Shown here one piece after another: positions 1-6,217 of a DNA stretch of 20,626 bases. Source of the stretch: a virus; the IMG/VR virus record IMGVR_UViG_3300010970_000029, positions 1 through 20,626 of that record, one strand, 5' to 3'. Each line of letters opens with the position of its first letter. Position 1 is the first letter of the stretch. Under the pieces are notes generated by a model. It was not told where the DNA came from and did not search any database. It saw only the letters and a list, made by a program, of their open reading frames with translations. The translations under genes were made by a program, and so were the position numbers.

Positions 1-929
1 CCGAACAAGTTGTTGAGATTAAACTTGCCTTTGCCCTTATCTTTTTCGGGCTTCCAGCTATAGCGCTGGTTAGCGGCCCACTGAGCTTCAAGTTCCGGGC
101 TAGCTTCGGGGATGCGATTGAAGATACTTTTCTCGTCGCCAGCGGGGTTTAGACCGATCAGATTACTCAGCACAGCCCACTTACCGCCACGGAAGTTTTC
201 ACCGGAAGACCCGAGACCGCCGCCGTTCACCAAGTCGCGTGCAAGGGCACTGATTCCACCTTGCTGTAGGTCGTTTACAACCGCACCGAGCCCACGGATG
301 TTTGTGCCCGGTTTAGCATAGGAGCCGCCCATGCCCCCGCCGTTGATCATATCAAAAGCATTTGTATAGCCCGCACCGGGACCACCGCCGTTGATACGAT
401 CCCAGAAGTTTTTGTACTGGCCGGGGGTAGATGCTACGGCTGCTTTGCTTCCGCCACCGCTCGAAGACCCTGACGAAGACCCCAAGTATTTCTGTAGGTT
501 TGCAGGAATCGGCGTGCCCGTCTTAGCGTTGTCCATGGCAGCGTACATCGCCGAGGCTTTCTGGTTAGCCTCGTACCTGTCAGATTTAGCCGCCGCTTGG
601 CCACTGTCTGCCGCACCGCCGCCAGCCATGTAATCCACAGGACCGCCTTCGGCTTTCTTTTTTGCCTTATCGTCTGCGGGTTTCTCGAACTTAACCGGGG
701 CTTTGAAGCCGTAGTTCCATTCAGGGTCAACACCGTAGCGGTAGCCGGGAGGCGGCATAGACATACCGGGAGCAGGGGTAGCGGGAGCAGCAGGGCCAGA
801 AGGTAGTGCGGCAATCCCTGAAGGGGCCATGGCGGTGGGCGCGTTGCGGCTAGCCAACCACGTTTGGAATGGGACATTAGGCCGCGCTTGCAGATATGCC
901 TGTAGTTGCTGAAGGAACTCTGGAGCCAT
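1..929 (-). CDS. Phage virion-associated protein, partial (cut by left edge)
   Basis: This reading frame starts at an ATG at 929 and stays open to base 1, giving 309 residues without a stop, so the C-terminus lies outside the window. The first 30 residues (MAPEFLQQLQAYLQARP) look like a short amphipathic helix. A Pro/Ala-rich linker follows at about residues 33-62, then a basic patch (DDKAKKKAEGG) near residue 85. From about residue 140 the chain is rich in Gly and Ser, with a repeated NGGG-type word (INGGGPGAGY, INGGGMGGSY, LVNGGGLGSS). No catalytic motif or known domain is visible. Its place after the nozzle-like and 99-aa genes, at the end of the virion operon, suggests a minor structural or internal (ejected) protein. 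That is inference from position only. That the gene is real is well supported by the long open frame and codon use like its neighbours. Confidence 0.75.
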   Translation of the reverse strand, partial: MAPEFLQQLQAYLQARPNVPFQTWLASRNAPTAMAPSGIAALPSGPAAPATPAPGMSMPPPGYRYGVDPEWNYGFKAPVKFEKPADDKAKKKAEGGPVDYMAGGGAADSGQAAAKSDRYEANQKASAMYAAMDNAKTGTPIPANLQKYLGSSSGSSSGGGSKAAVASTPGQYKNFWDRINGGGPGAGYTNAFDMINGGGMGGSYAKPGTNIRGLGAVVNDLQQGGISALARDLVNGGGLGSSGENFRGGKWAVLSNLIGLNPAGDEKSIFNRIPEASPELEAQWAANQRYSWKPEKDKGKGKFNLNNLF

Positions 930-957
930 GATGTAACCCGTTACCCGTTGTTGCAGT

Positions 958-987
958 ATAATAGCACAATGTAGTGCATAAGTTCCA
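958..987 (-). promoter_or_regulatory. Possible extended -10 promoter before the left-edge gene
   Basis: In the 66-bp gap between the 99-aa gene and the left-edge gene, the minus strand carries TGC-TATTAT, with the hexamer at 958-963. This matches an extended -10 with one mismatch in the hexamer. The -35 is poor (TGGAAC at 982-987, 18-bp spacer). A small inverted repeat, GCAC-TACATT-GTGC, sits directly upstream of and overlaps the extended -10. No T-run terminator is present. The call is weak and based only on sequence likeness. Confidence 0.3.
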
Positions 988-995
988 TACGAAGT

Positions 996-1295
996 TTATG
1001 GAGCCTTGGTTATCTGGCCGACCCCACCCGTTGCAGCTAGTCCACCGACATTTGGTTCATTTGCTACGGCCACTTTGAGGTAGTAGTTACCGTCACGGAA
1101 CACAGCTCCGGGCTCCAACCCTTGGTCATTATCCTGCAAAGCGGTGAAGACCGTGAATGTGTTACGACCCTGCCCGGGGTTCTGTATCTGCTGTTGGTAC
1201 AGCGCGAACACGCGAGTGAGCTCCGACATATATCGGGGGTCGTATTCCTTTGGTGGTACTGGAAAGAGTGGGGCTGGGATATTACGAGAAGCCAT
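996..1295 (-). CDS. Conserved-type phage hypothetical protein, 99 aa
   Basis: The product is a 99-residue soluble protein. The N-terminal half is Pro-rich (NIPAPLFPVPPKEYDPRY) and followed by a helix (SELTRVFALYQQQIQNPG). The C-terminal half contains a beta-type stretch ending in a Gly-rich tail (LKVAVANEPNVGGL). The ATG at 1295 lies inside the 3' end of the upstream endonuclease gene, an overlap of 14 bases. The SD is poor: only a G-rich TGGGGTAG sits upstream. I recognise the general pattern (a short helix with LYQQQI, then a D-GLE-G--F segment) from small proteins near the end of virion operons in aquatic phages, but no function is assigned to it. A minor tail or internal virion protein is the likeliest role, by position. 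Confidence 0.7.
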   Translation of the reverse strand: MASRNIPAPLFPVPPKEYDPRYMSELTRVFALYQQQIQNPGQGRNTFTVFTALQDNDQGLEPGAVFRDGNYYLKVAVANEPNVGGLAATGGVGQITKAP

Positions 1296-1908
1296 GGTTA
1301 CTACCCCAGTGTATAGCTATTAAGTTACTACGTGCTGCCCTTGCTTCTTCTACAGTGTTGAACCCTTTTGTATATATTTTTTTGCGGGCTACACTAACTT
1401 CTCCATACCAACGCTTACCCCGCAACCGTACACCAATATTGGTATGTTGTTGAATATTGCGCGCCTGAATAGTTGGGGATGCCCAGCGACAGTTACCCGG
1501 TACATACCCAGAGTTCGGCTGTATGCGGTCAAGTGTTTCATTACCGATAGGTTCACCCATATCGTATGCAAAAGTCTCATAATCGTGCCACGGTAGATGT
1601 ACATAAATGCCCCGTGCACCATACCGCGAGTAGTCTTTATCTTTTTCGTTGTAGCAGCGCCGCATCATAGCCCTCCAAGTATTGTATGAGGACTTATTAC
1701 TACCACCGTGCGTAGTAATGGATTCTACCGATAAGCACCCGCATGAGTGCGTATTCCCCGAGCTTAAGCTGCTACCCACCACACGTACTGTTGCCCCACA
1801 ATCGCATACACATTCCCATAGGCGCTTACCATGTGAGCTGCGACCAATATCACATATAGCAACTAACCTGCCATACCTGACCCCGACCCTATCTACTTTT
1901 TTCGGCAT
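1282..1908 (-). CDS. Free-standing HNH homing endonuclease with zinc ribbon and AP2 domain
   Basis: This 208-aa protein has three recognisable parts. Residues 31-59 form a zinc-ribbon-like element with Cys33, 35, 37, 56 and 58 (WECVCDCG and SCGCL). Residues 78-145 are an HNH-type nuclease core of the family with W--M--RCYN, YGARGI, LDRI (126-129) and PGNCRWA (137-143). Residues 159-200 match an AP2-type DNA-binding domain (GVRLRGKRWYGEV, then GFNTVEEARAAR). Such proteins are mobile endonucleases that cut a related phage's DNA so that the gene is copied into the break. The ATG at 1908 has a near-perfect SD, AAGGAGGTAGAT. The gene sits between the nozzle-like gene and the 99-aa gene, overlapping the latter by 14 bases. 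It looks AT-richer than its neighbours by eye. The family call is confident; the target site is unknown. Confidence 0.9.
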   Translation of the reverse strand: MPKKVDRVGVRYGRLVAICDIGRSSHGKRLWECVCDCGATVRVVGSSLSSGNTHSCGCLSVESITTHGGSNKSSYNTWRAMMRRCYNEKDKDYSRYGARGIYVHLPWHDYETFAYDMGEPIGNETLDRIQPNSGYVPGNCRWASPTIQARNIQQHTNIGVRLRGKRWYGEVSVARKKIYTKGFNTVEEARAARSNLIAIHWGSNHGFS

Positions 1909-1931
1909 ATCTACCTCCTTGCGACAGAGTC

Positions 1932-1960
1932 TTTATCGCTATAATCATAGCATATGTCAA
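1932..1960 (-). promoter_or_regulatory. Putative sigma70-type promoter for the HNH/AP2 endonuclease
   Basis: On the minus strand TTGACA (1955-1960) matches the -35 consensus exactly. It is separated by 17 bp from GATAAA (1932-1937), which has 4 of 6 matches to the -10 consensus. The -35 overlaps the TGA stop of the upstream 623-aa gene. A small hairpin, GCTAT-GATT-ATAGC, lies in the spacer. The predicted start falls just ahead of the SD of the endonuclease gene, so the mobile gene may be expressed independently of the late operon. Confidence 0.5.
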
Positions 1961-3828
1961 CGGCGACCGTCTGTGCGTATGTCGAGGCGAGGTGCACCAA
2001 GACGCCATGTGGTACCGACCTCTGTGCTTGCCACCTTGAACGTGAAACTACGACCGCGCAGGCGCGTGAACACCTGATGCGTAAACTGTTCGACAGGATA
2101 TGAGCTCGTCTTTGTGATTACGTTCGAGTTTGTCTGGCTAAAGTCTGCACCGGGGAAGTTCGACATACTGACGGTAAACGTGGCCTGCGGATTAACTGCT
2201 TCAGAGTTCCTGAACGTCAAGTCGGGGATCAGACGCCAGATAAACGCGAACGAGTCCCCATCCCCAAGGTCTTGCCCCGTGGATTCAATGTAGGCTGAGA
2301 TGCCCACAGGGGGGTTTTGGCTCCCATCATCAGTTCCGACTTCGTGCAGGTATGTATAGCTATCGGCGGGCGATGCCGCGATAGGGTAGATACCAAGGTT
2401 CTTATGCGTCCATGCAGAACGCGCCATTGTCCCGAAGTACCAGATGCGCTGCTGGTAGTTATAGCAGACGTAGGAATCGTTATCGGTCGCGCCCTCAGTA
2501 TTGCTTTGGTAGAACCACCAAACTTCCCCAAAGTTGATGTTGGCCCCGGCCACGACTTTCTGGGTCTGTGAAGTGTCGATACGGGAGAATATATAGTCTT
2601 TCACATCGCAGGGTATCTGCGTCACAGTGCCGTTATAGACGTAGAAATCGCCTTCCCCCATCCAGTACACAGCATCGTCCACAGCAATTGCAGCGTTAGG
2701 ACTCGTGATAGAGATGTTGTCCGAGACCATCGTCAGGCCGAACGTAAACGGAGGGCCCAGATACTGTAGCGCGTGCACTGATGTATCAGTGATAACGAGT
2801 ATCTGCTGCTTAGTTTCAACTGCGGTAATGATAGCGGAACCCGAACCGATACGGATAGACCCTGCACTGTTCGTAGGAAGTGACCTCCACTCCGTGAGGT
2901 CTTCGGCTTCGCTAAAGCGGATCAATAGTGGGTCTTGCGTACCAATGCTAAACTCGTCATCGCAGCCAAAAGCGAGCACGTGGCGGTCATTATCGCTTAC
3001 CATAACCTGCTTTGCGATAGTCGGAGCTTTACCGTCAGTAGCCCCAGCCAAGGAGGACAGCTCTACGGCACGGGGATATGAGGTGTTCTTAACCCAGTAG
3101 TAGATGCCACCGTTACGCACGTTGAACAGCAGGTTCTCGCCGTAGTTGTCATGCCCCCACAGACGGAGCTGCGCACCCGGCGTGGTTGTCGTAGCAGGAT
3201 CACCCCAACCTACACCACCCCAAACCCCTGCGCCCCACCCGGTACCTAGGATGGAAGTATCCAGACCCGTGTTGATTTGGTACTCCGCGAGAACCGTTCC
3301 GCCTCCAGTTACACCCCCTGCGGACGCTGACCCCCCAGTATCTATAGTATAAGTGTTTCCTGTCGGAGTCGTCAGGACTTGATGTTCTTTGTTTAGCTGC
3401 GCTGTGGTGATTCCATCTACCGCGGTAGCCCCGGAAAAAGTAACAAAGTCGCCCGGATAGCAGCCGTGGGCAACATCGGTAACAGTAACAATCCCCGACC
3501 CTGCGGATACAGTTGTGAAGGGGTCTGTAAGCGTAGGGCTAGGAAGCCGTAGAGGTGTGATGTCGTTGAGCGCGCCGCTGCCCGAAACATAGTATTTCAA
3601 GTTGGTGCCGAACCCGATGTATTCGTTGCCGTCGAGCGCCACCCATGGATGAATAGCACGGCAAGTGCCGAGCAGGGCGGCAGGGTTAAACTTCTGCCAC
3701 CCACCAATTTTCTCTGGGTATCCTGCACGGAAACGGACTTTATCAGAGTCCCACCAGCCACCCTCGTTCGCATAAGCGGTGGTTTCGCGGTTTAGTCCCG
3801 GCTGGAACTGGAGCTTCATTAACGGCAT
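1957..3828 (-). CDS. Tail nozzle / DNA-stabilisation-like structural protein, 623 aa
   Basis: This 623-residue protein begins MPLMKLQFQPGLNRETTAYA, followed by GGWWDSDKVRFRAGYPEKIGG. That N-terminus is typical of a large phage structural family in aquatic podovirus-like genomes, compared functionally with P22 gp10 or the T7 gp12 nozzle. The middle is beta-rich with regularly spaced Trp/Gly blades (GAGVWGGVGWGD, RLWGHDNYGENLLF, AVYWMGEGDFYVYNG, VWWFYQSN), as expected of a beta-propeller. Residues of about 107-180 carry an insertion-like module (VTDVAHGCYPGDFVTFSG) also seen in the 157-aa head protein. The C-terminus ends TWRLGAPRLDIRTDGRR, which recurs in this family. The ATG at 3828 has AGGAGG five bases upstream. 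The family recognition is from memory; the exact gp10 or gp12 equivalence is inference. Confidence 0.75.
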   Translation of the reverse strand: MPLMKLQFQPGLNRETTAYANEGGWWDSDKVRFRAGYPEKIGGWQKFNPAALLGTCRAIHPWVALDGNEYIGFGTNLKYYVSGSGALNDITPLRLPSPTLTDPFTTVSAGSGIVTVTDVAHGCYPGDFVTFSGATAVDGITTAQLNKEHQVLTTPTGNTYTIDTGGSASAGGVTGGGTVLAEYQINTGLDTSILGTGWGAGVWGGVGWGDPATTTTPGAQLRLWGHDNYGENLLFNVRNGGIYYWVKNTSYPRAVELSSLAGATDGKAPTIAKQVMVSDNDRHVLAFGCDDEFSIGTQDPLLIRFSEAEDLTEWRSLPTNSAGSIRIGSGSAIITAVETKQQILVITDTSVHALQYLGPPFTFGLTMVSDNISITSPNAAIAVDDAVYWMGEGDFYVYNGTVTQIPCDVKDYIFSRIDTSQTQKVVAGANINFGEVWWFYQSNTEGATDNDSYVCYNYQQRIWYFGTMARSAWTHKNLGIYPIAASPADSYTYLHEVGTDDGSQNPPVGISAYIESTGQDLGDGDSFAFIWRLIPDLTFRNSEAVNPQATFTVSMSNFPGADFSQTNSNVITKTSSYPVEQFTHQVFTRLRGRSFTFKVASTEVGTTWRLGAPRLDIRTDGRR

Positions 3829-3864
3829 AGCAGCCTCCTGTTGCCGGGATTATATCGCAAGAGG

Positions 3865-4041
3865 TTAGAGAGTCCAACCTTTGCGCTTGGCGATGGTGTA
3901 GATGGTCTCGTTCAGCGCACCGACAGCTCCCGCTGCGACCGTAACAAGGTCAGGATTACCCACAGCAATATCAGCAGCATTAGCGCCGAGGATAAGACCA
4001 ACGCCATAACGGATAAGGATTCGAGCGATAGGAGCATACAT
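3865..4041 (-). CDS. Small holin-like membrane protein, 58 aa
   Basis: A 58-aa reading frame runs from an ATG at 4041 to a TAA at 3865-3867, one base after the lysozyme stop. It begins MYAPIARILIRYGVGLILGA and ends YTIAKRKGWTL. Two hydrophobic stretches (about residues 5-22 and 30-45) are joined by an Asp-containing turn (NAADIAVGNPD), and the tail is basic. This size and layout fit a small two-helix holin, which makes the inner-membrane lesions that let the lysozyme out. It closely resembles the general pattern of small phage proteins annotated as putative holins beside lysozymes. The SD is modest (GGGAAG). The helices are short and interrupted by polar residues, so a non-holin membrane role remains possible. 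Confidence 0.65.
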   Translation of the reverse strand: MYAPIARILIRYGVGLILGANAADIAVGNPDLVTVAAGAVGALNETIYTIAKRKGWTL

Positions 4042-4042
4042 C

Positions 4043-4594
4043 TTATTTCTTCCCGAAAAGCGCCAAGAGGGCGCGGATGATTACAACAACGAGCGACTCA
4101 GATTTTTCTTCTGTAAAGGTCGCCACGTGCATATCCGCAACGAGAACATCCTTAGTCAGAAACAGCTCAACTTCGGCGTCACGGCGAGCCATGAGACCCT
4201 TCACGACACGACCACCAGCTTTGTTCCACATATGAAACGCACCCGCTGCGGCGGACTTATTACCCGCATTAAGCTCGCGCAAGACGGTGGATTTATCAAA
4301 CGCGCCCAAGCCAATGTTGTAGGACAACATCACGCAAGCACCGAACTCGTTTGCCGTCACTGGAACCTTGAGCAGCGATGCGACTTTCGCGGCAAAATTA
4401 TCGAGGGTCTTGTGGAGCAACTCGTCTGCTTGCTCTTGTGTGATCGTCATGCCGTTGTGGGGTTCGATACCAACACCAGCGTTTGCAGTTGTGCCGTAGC
4501 CGATGGTCCAAATCCCAGCGATGTCTTGGTAGGCGGTTAGCTTGCAGCCTTCCCACCGCTTGATCAGCTCAATCGTGCGCTGGTTGACGATCAC
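4043..4594 (-). CDS. Endolysin, GH24 (T4-type) lysozyme
   Basis: This 183-aa muramidase cleaves the beta-1,4 bond between N-acetylmuramic acid and N-acetylglucosamine in peptidoglycan. The GH24 catalytic signature is complete: Glu15 in RWEG, Asp24 in AYQDI and Thr30 in WTIGYG. The spacing (9 and 6 residues) is the same as E11-D20-T26 of T4 lysozyme. The rest of the fold follows, with NEFGACVMLSYNIGLGAF and VVKGLMARRDAEVELF. There is no N-terminal signal, so export would need a holin. Oddly, the protein has an extra C-terminal hydrophobic and basic tail (residues about 168-183, LVVVIIRALLALFGKK). The start is a GTG at 4594, overlapping the TGA of the upstream membrane protein (GTGA). The gene sits between two small membrane proteins in a lysis cassette. 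Confidence 0.95.
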   Translation of the reverse strand: MIVNQRTIELIKRWEGCKLTAYQDIAGIWTIGYGTTANAGVGIEPHNGMTITQEQADELLHKTLDNFAAKVASLLKVPVTANEFGACVMLSYNIGLGAFDKSTVLRELNAGNKSAAAGAFHMWNKAGGRVVKGLMARRDAEVELFLTKDVLVADMHVATFTEEKSESLVVVIIRALLALFGKK

Positions 4595-4836
4595 TTACGA
4601 ATCTCCTTCTGGATTTCGTCCAATTTTTTTAGCACATCGCTGAAGCCTTGCTTGACCTCCTTGAACTCACGGTCATGGTTTTCTTTGACCAGTGCGTGTT
4701 CTGACTTCATCACGGCGATTTCAGTCGCATGACCCTGTGTTGTTTTGTAGTGCATCCACATGAATGCTATGATCGGCACGATGGCAAACTGGAGGACGAG
4801 CTTGGCAATCTCAAGCATATTGGGGTCTTGTTGCAT
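4591..4836 (-). CDS. Single-TM coiled-coil lysis-cassette protein (spanin- or holin-like)
   Basis: The product is 81 aa from the ATG at 4836 (82 aa if the GTG at 4839 is used). One hydrophobic segment of about 19 residues (IAKLVLQFAIVPIIAFMWM) is followed by a polar, Lys/Glu-rich helix to the end (HDREFKEVKQGFSDVLKKL) with heptad spacing suggesting a coiled coil. A short N-terminal stretch, one membrane helix and a coiled coil fit an inner-membrane spanin subunit or a haemolysin XhlA-like protein. I cannot tell these apart, and no outer-membrane lipoprotein spanin partner is visible nested in it. The start overlaps the tail-fibre stop (TGATG) and the stop overlaps the lysozyme start, so translation of all three is probably coupled. 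Confidence 0.7.
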   Translation of the reverse strand: MQQDPNMLEIAKLVLQFAIVPIIAFMWMHYKTTQGHATEIAVMKSEHALVKENHDREFKEVKQGFSDVLKKLDEIQKEIRK

Positions 4837-6206
4837 CACCGCACCCCGTAGACGTAAACTGAACCTGCATCAAACGTAGACCCACCACTAATCGCACCCA
4901 ACGTCACGGTAGTCGTGGCGGTTGAATATCCTGATAGGTCTTGGGTATTATTTGACAAGTTTGCCGGAAGGCTTTGACGAACCAAAAGTGGAACTGCAAG
5001 CCCAGTAGCAAGCGAAACCCAAACCATACCGTAAACAGCATCAGTTGCGGTAACACCACTGATCAAATCCGCAGTTCCAAACTTCAGTGTTTGGCTTGAT
5101 CCGCTATTGTTGTGGCTGACCCCATTAAACACAAGCTGAAGCATTTTATAGCTGGTCAAGTCTAAGCCAGTCAGCGACTGGGACGAACCACTCGTCGTTG
5201 TCAGCGTCCCAAGCAACGTCATGCCGCCCACCACAGTCTGCGCCGTAATGGCCTGTTTGGTTTGCAACGGCGTCATCAGCTTATTGGCGTCAGTTCCGGC
5301 TTCGGCTTCGGATTGCGATGCCAAGATTGGGGCCAGCGTGGGGTTGCCCGCTACGCCGTCTCCGTTGGTCACAGTAAGCGATGAGTTTCCTGTGATGGTG
5401 CGGCCCGTGAACGTGTCCGCGGCGGTCTGCGTCATCAGACCATTGGTGTTGTAAGCAGCCAAAGCAGTCAGTGTGGCGTCTGTGGTTTGCTTAGCGTTCA
5501 ATTGCGTTTGAATGGCCGAAGTGACACCAGAGACGTACCCAAGTTCAGTATCTGTTGTGGCGGACACCGCCAACTTACCCGAAGCGTTCGAGATAGCAGC
5601 GCGAGATGCCGTAAGGTCAGAGGACACAACTGTGGTGGCAGCGCCAGTGATTGTAGCTTGTGCTCCGAGGTTTGTCCGTGCCGTGGCAGCGTCTGATGCG
5701 CCTGTGCCACCATCAGCGATAGCGAGGTCAGTGATCCCGCTAATCGTGCCACCCGTGACGGTCACGCTGCTCATCGACAGGTAAGAAGTGAAGTCAAACA
5801 CTGAGGCGGTTGCACCCGTGCCATTCGTGTAGATTAGCTTAGAGGTACCGTGGGCAATGTCCACCGTAGCGCCGCTGCCCTGATAGATCGTGACTGTATA
5901 GCCGCAGGTGTTCTTGAAGAAGTACAGCTTTGTCGCGTCTTGCGGAACGATGTTAACTTTAACCGCTGCACCCGGCGACCCTGTGAAGGTGATGATCATA
6001 AACTGTCCGGGAGACAGCGTTCCATCTGTGGTCGTTAGCTCGTAGGGGCTTGCTACGCTGTACCCCGCTAGGGATATGTCCGTGACACCATTAACGAGCC
6101 TGTCGATAATGTCGTAGTTTGTGTTAGCCGTAGTGCCCCAAGAGCCCGACTGTTCACCATTGCCCGGTTTCTGGATACCGCCACTGGAAGTATATGTGCT
6201 AGGCAT
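4836..6206 (-). CDS. Tail-fibre-like protein, 456 aa
   Basis: This 456-aa protein has the composition of a phage fibre: rich in Thr, Ser, Gly and Ala with almost no Lys or Cys. The N-terminal part (about 1-130) contains a short motif ([21 protein letters not shown]) of the kind found in fibre attachment domains. About residue 165 it has the widespread fibre motif [20 protein letters not shown], which often marks the start of a trimeric shaft. The middle alternates short helical and beta repeats ([39 protein letters not shown]). The C-terminus (about 330-456) is a beta-rich domain likely to be the receptor-binding tip. The ATG at 6206 has GAGGTG nine bases upstream. The fibre assignment is confident; the receptor is unknown. 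Confidence 0.85.
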   Translation of the reverse strand: MPSTYTSSGGIQKPGNGEQSGSWGTTANTNYDIIDRLVNGVTDISLAGYSVASPYELTTTDGTLSPGQFMIITFTGSPGAAVKVNIVPQDATKLYFFKNTCGYTVTIYQGSGATVDIAHGTSKLIYTNGTGATASVFDFTSYLSMSSVTVTGGTISGITDLAIADGGTGASDAATARTNLGAQATITGAATTVVSSDLTASRAAISNASGKLAVSATTDTELGYVSGVTSAIQTQLNAKQTTDATLTALAAYNTNGLMTQTAADTFTGRTITGNSSLTVTNGDGVAGNPTLAPILASQSEAEAGTDANKLMTPLQTKQAITAQTVVGGMTLLGTLTTTSGSSQSLTGLDLTSYKMLQLVFNGVSHNNSGSSQTLKFGTADLISGVTATDAVYGMVWVSLATGLAVPLLVRQSLPANLSNNTQDLSGYSTATTTVTLGAISGGSTFDAGSVYVYGVR

Positions 6207-6217
6207 CTTGTATCACC

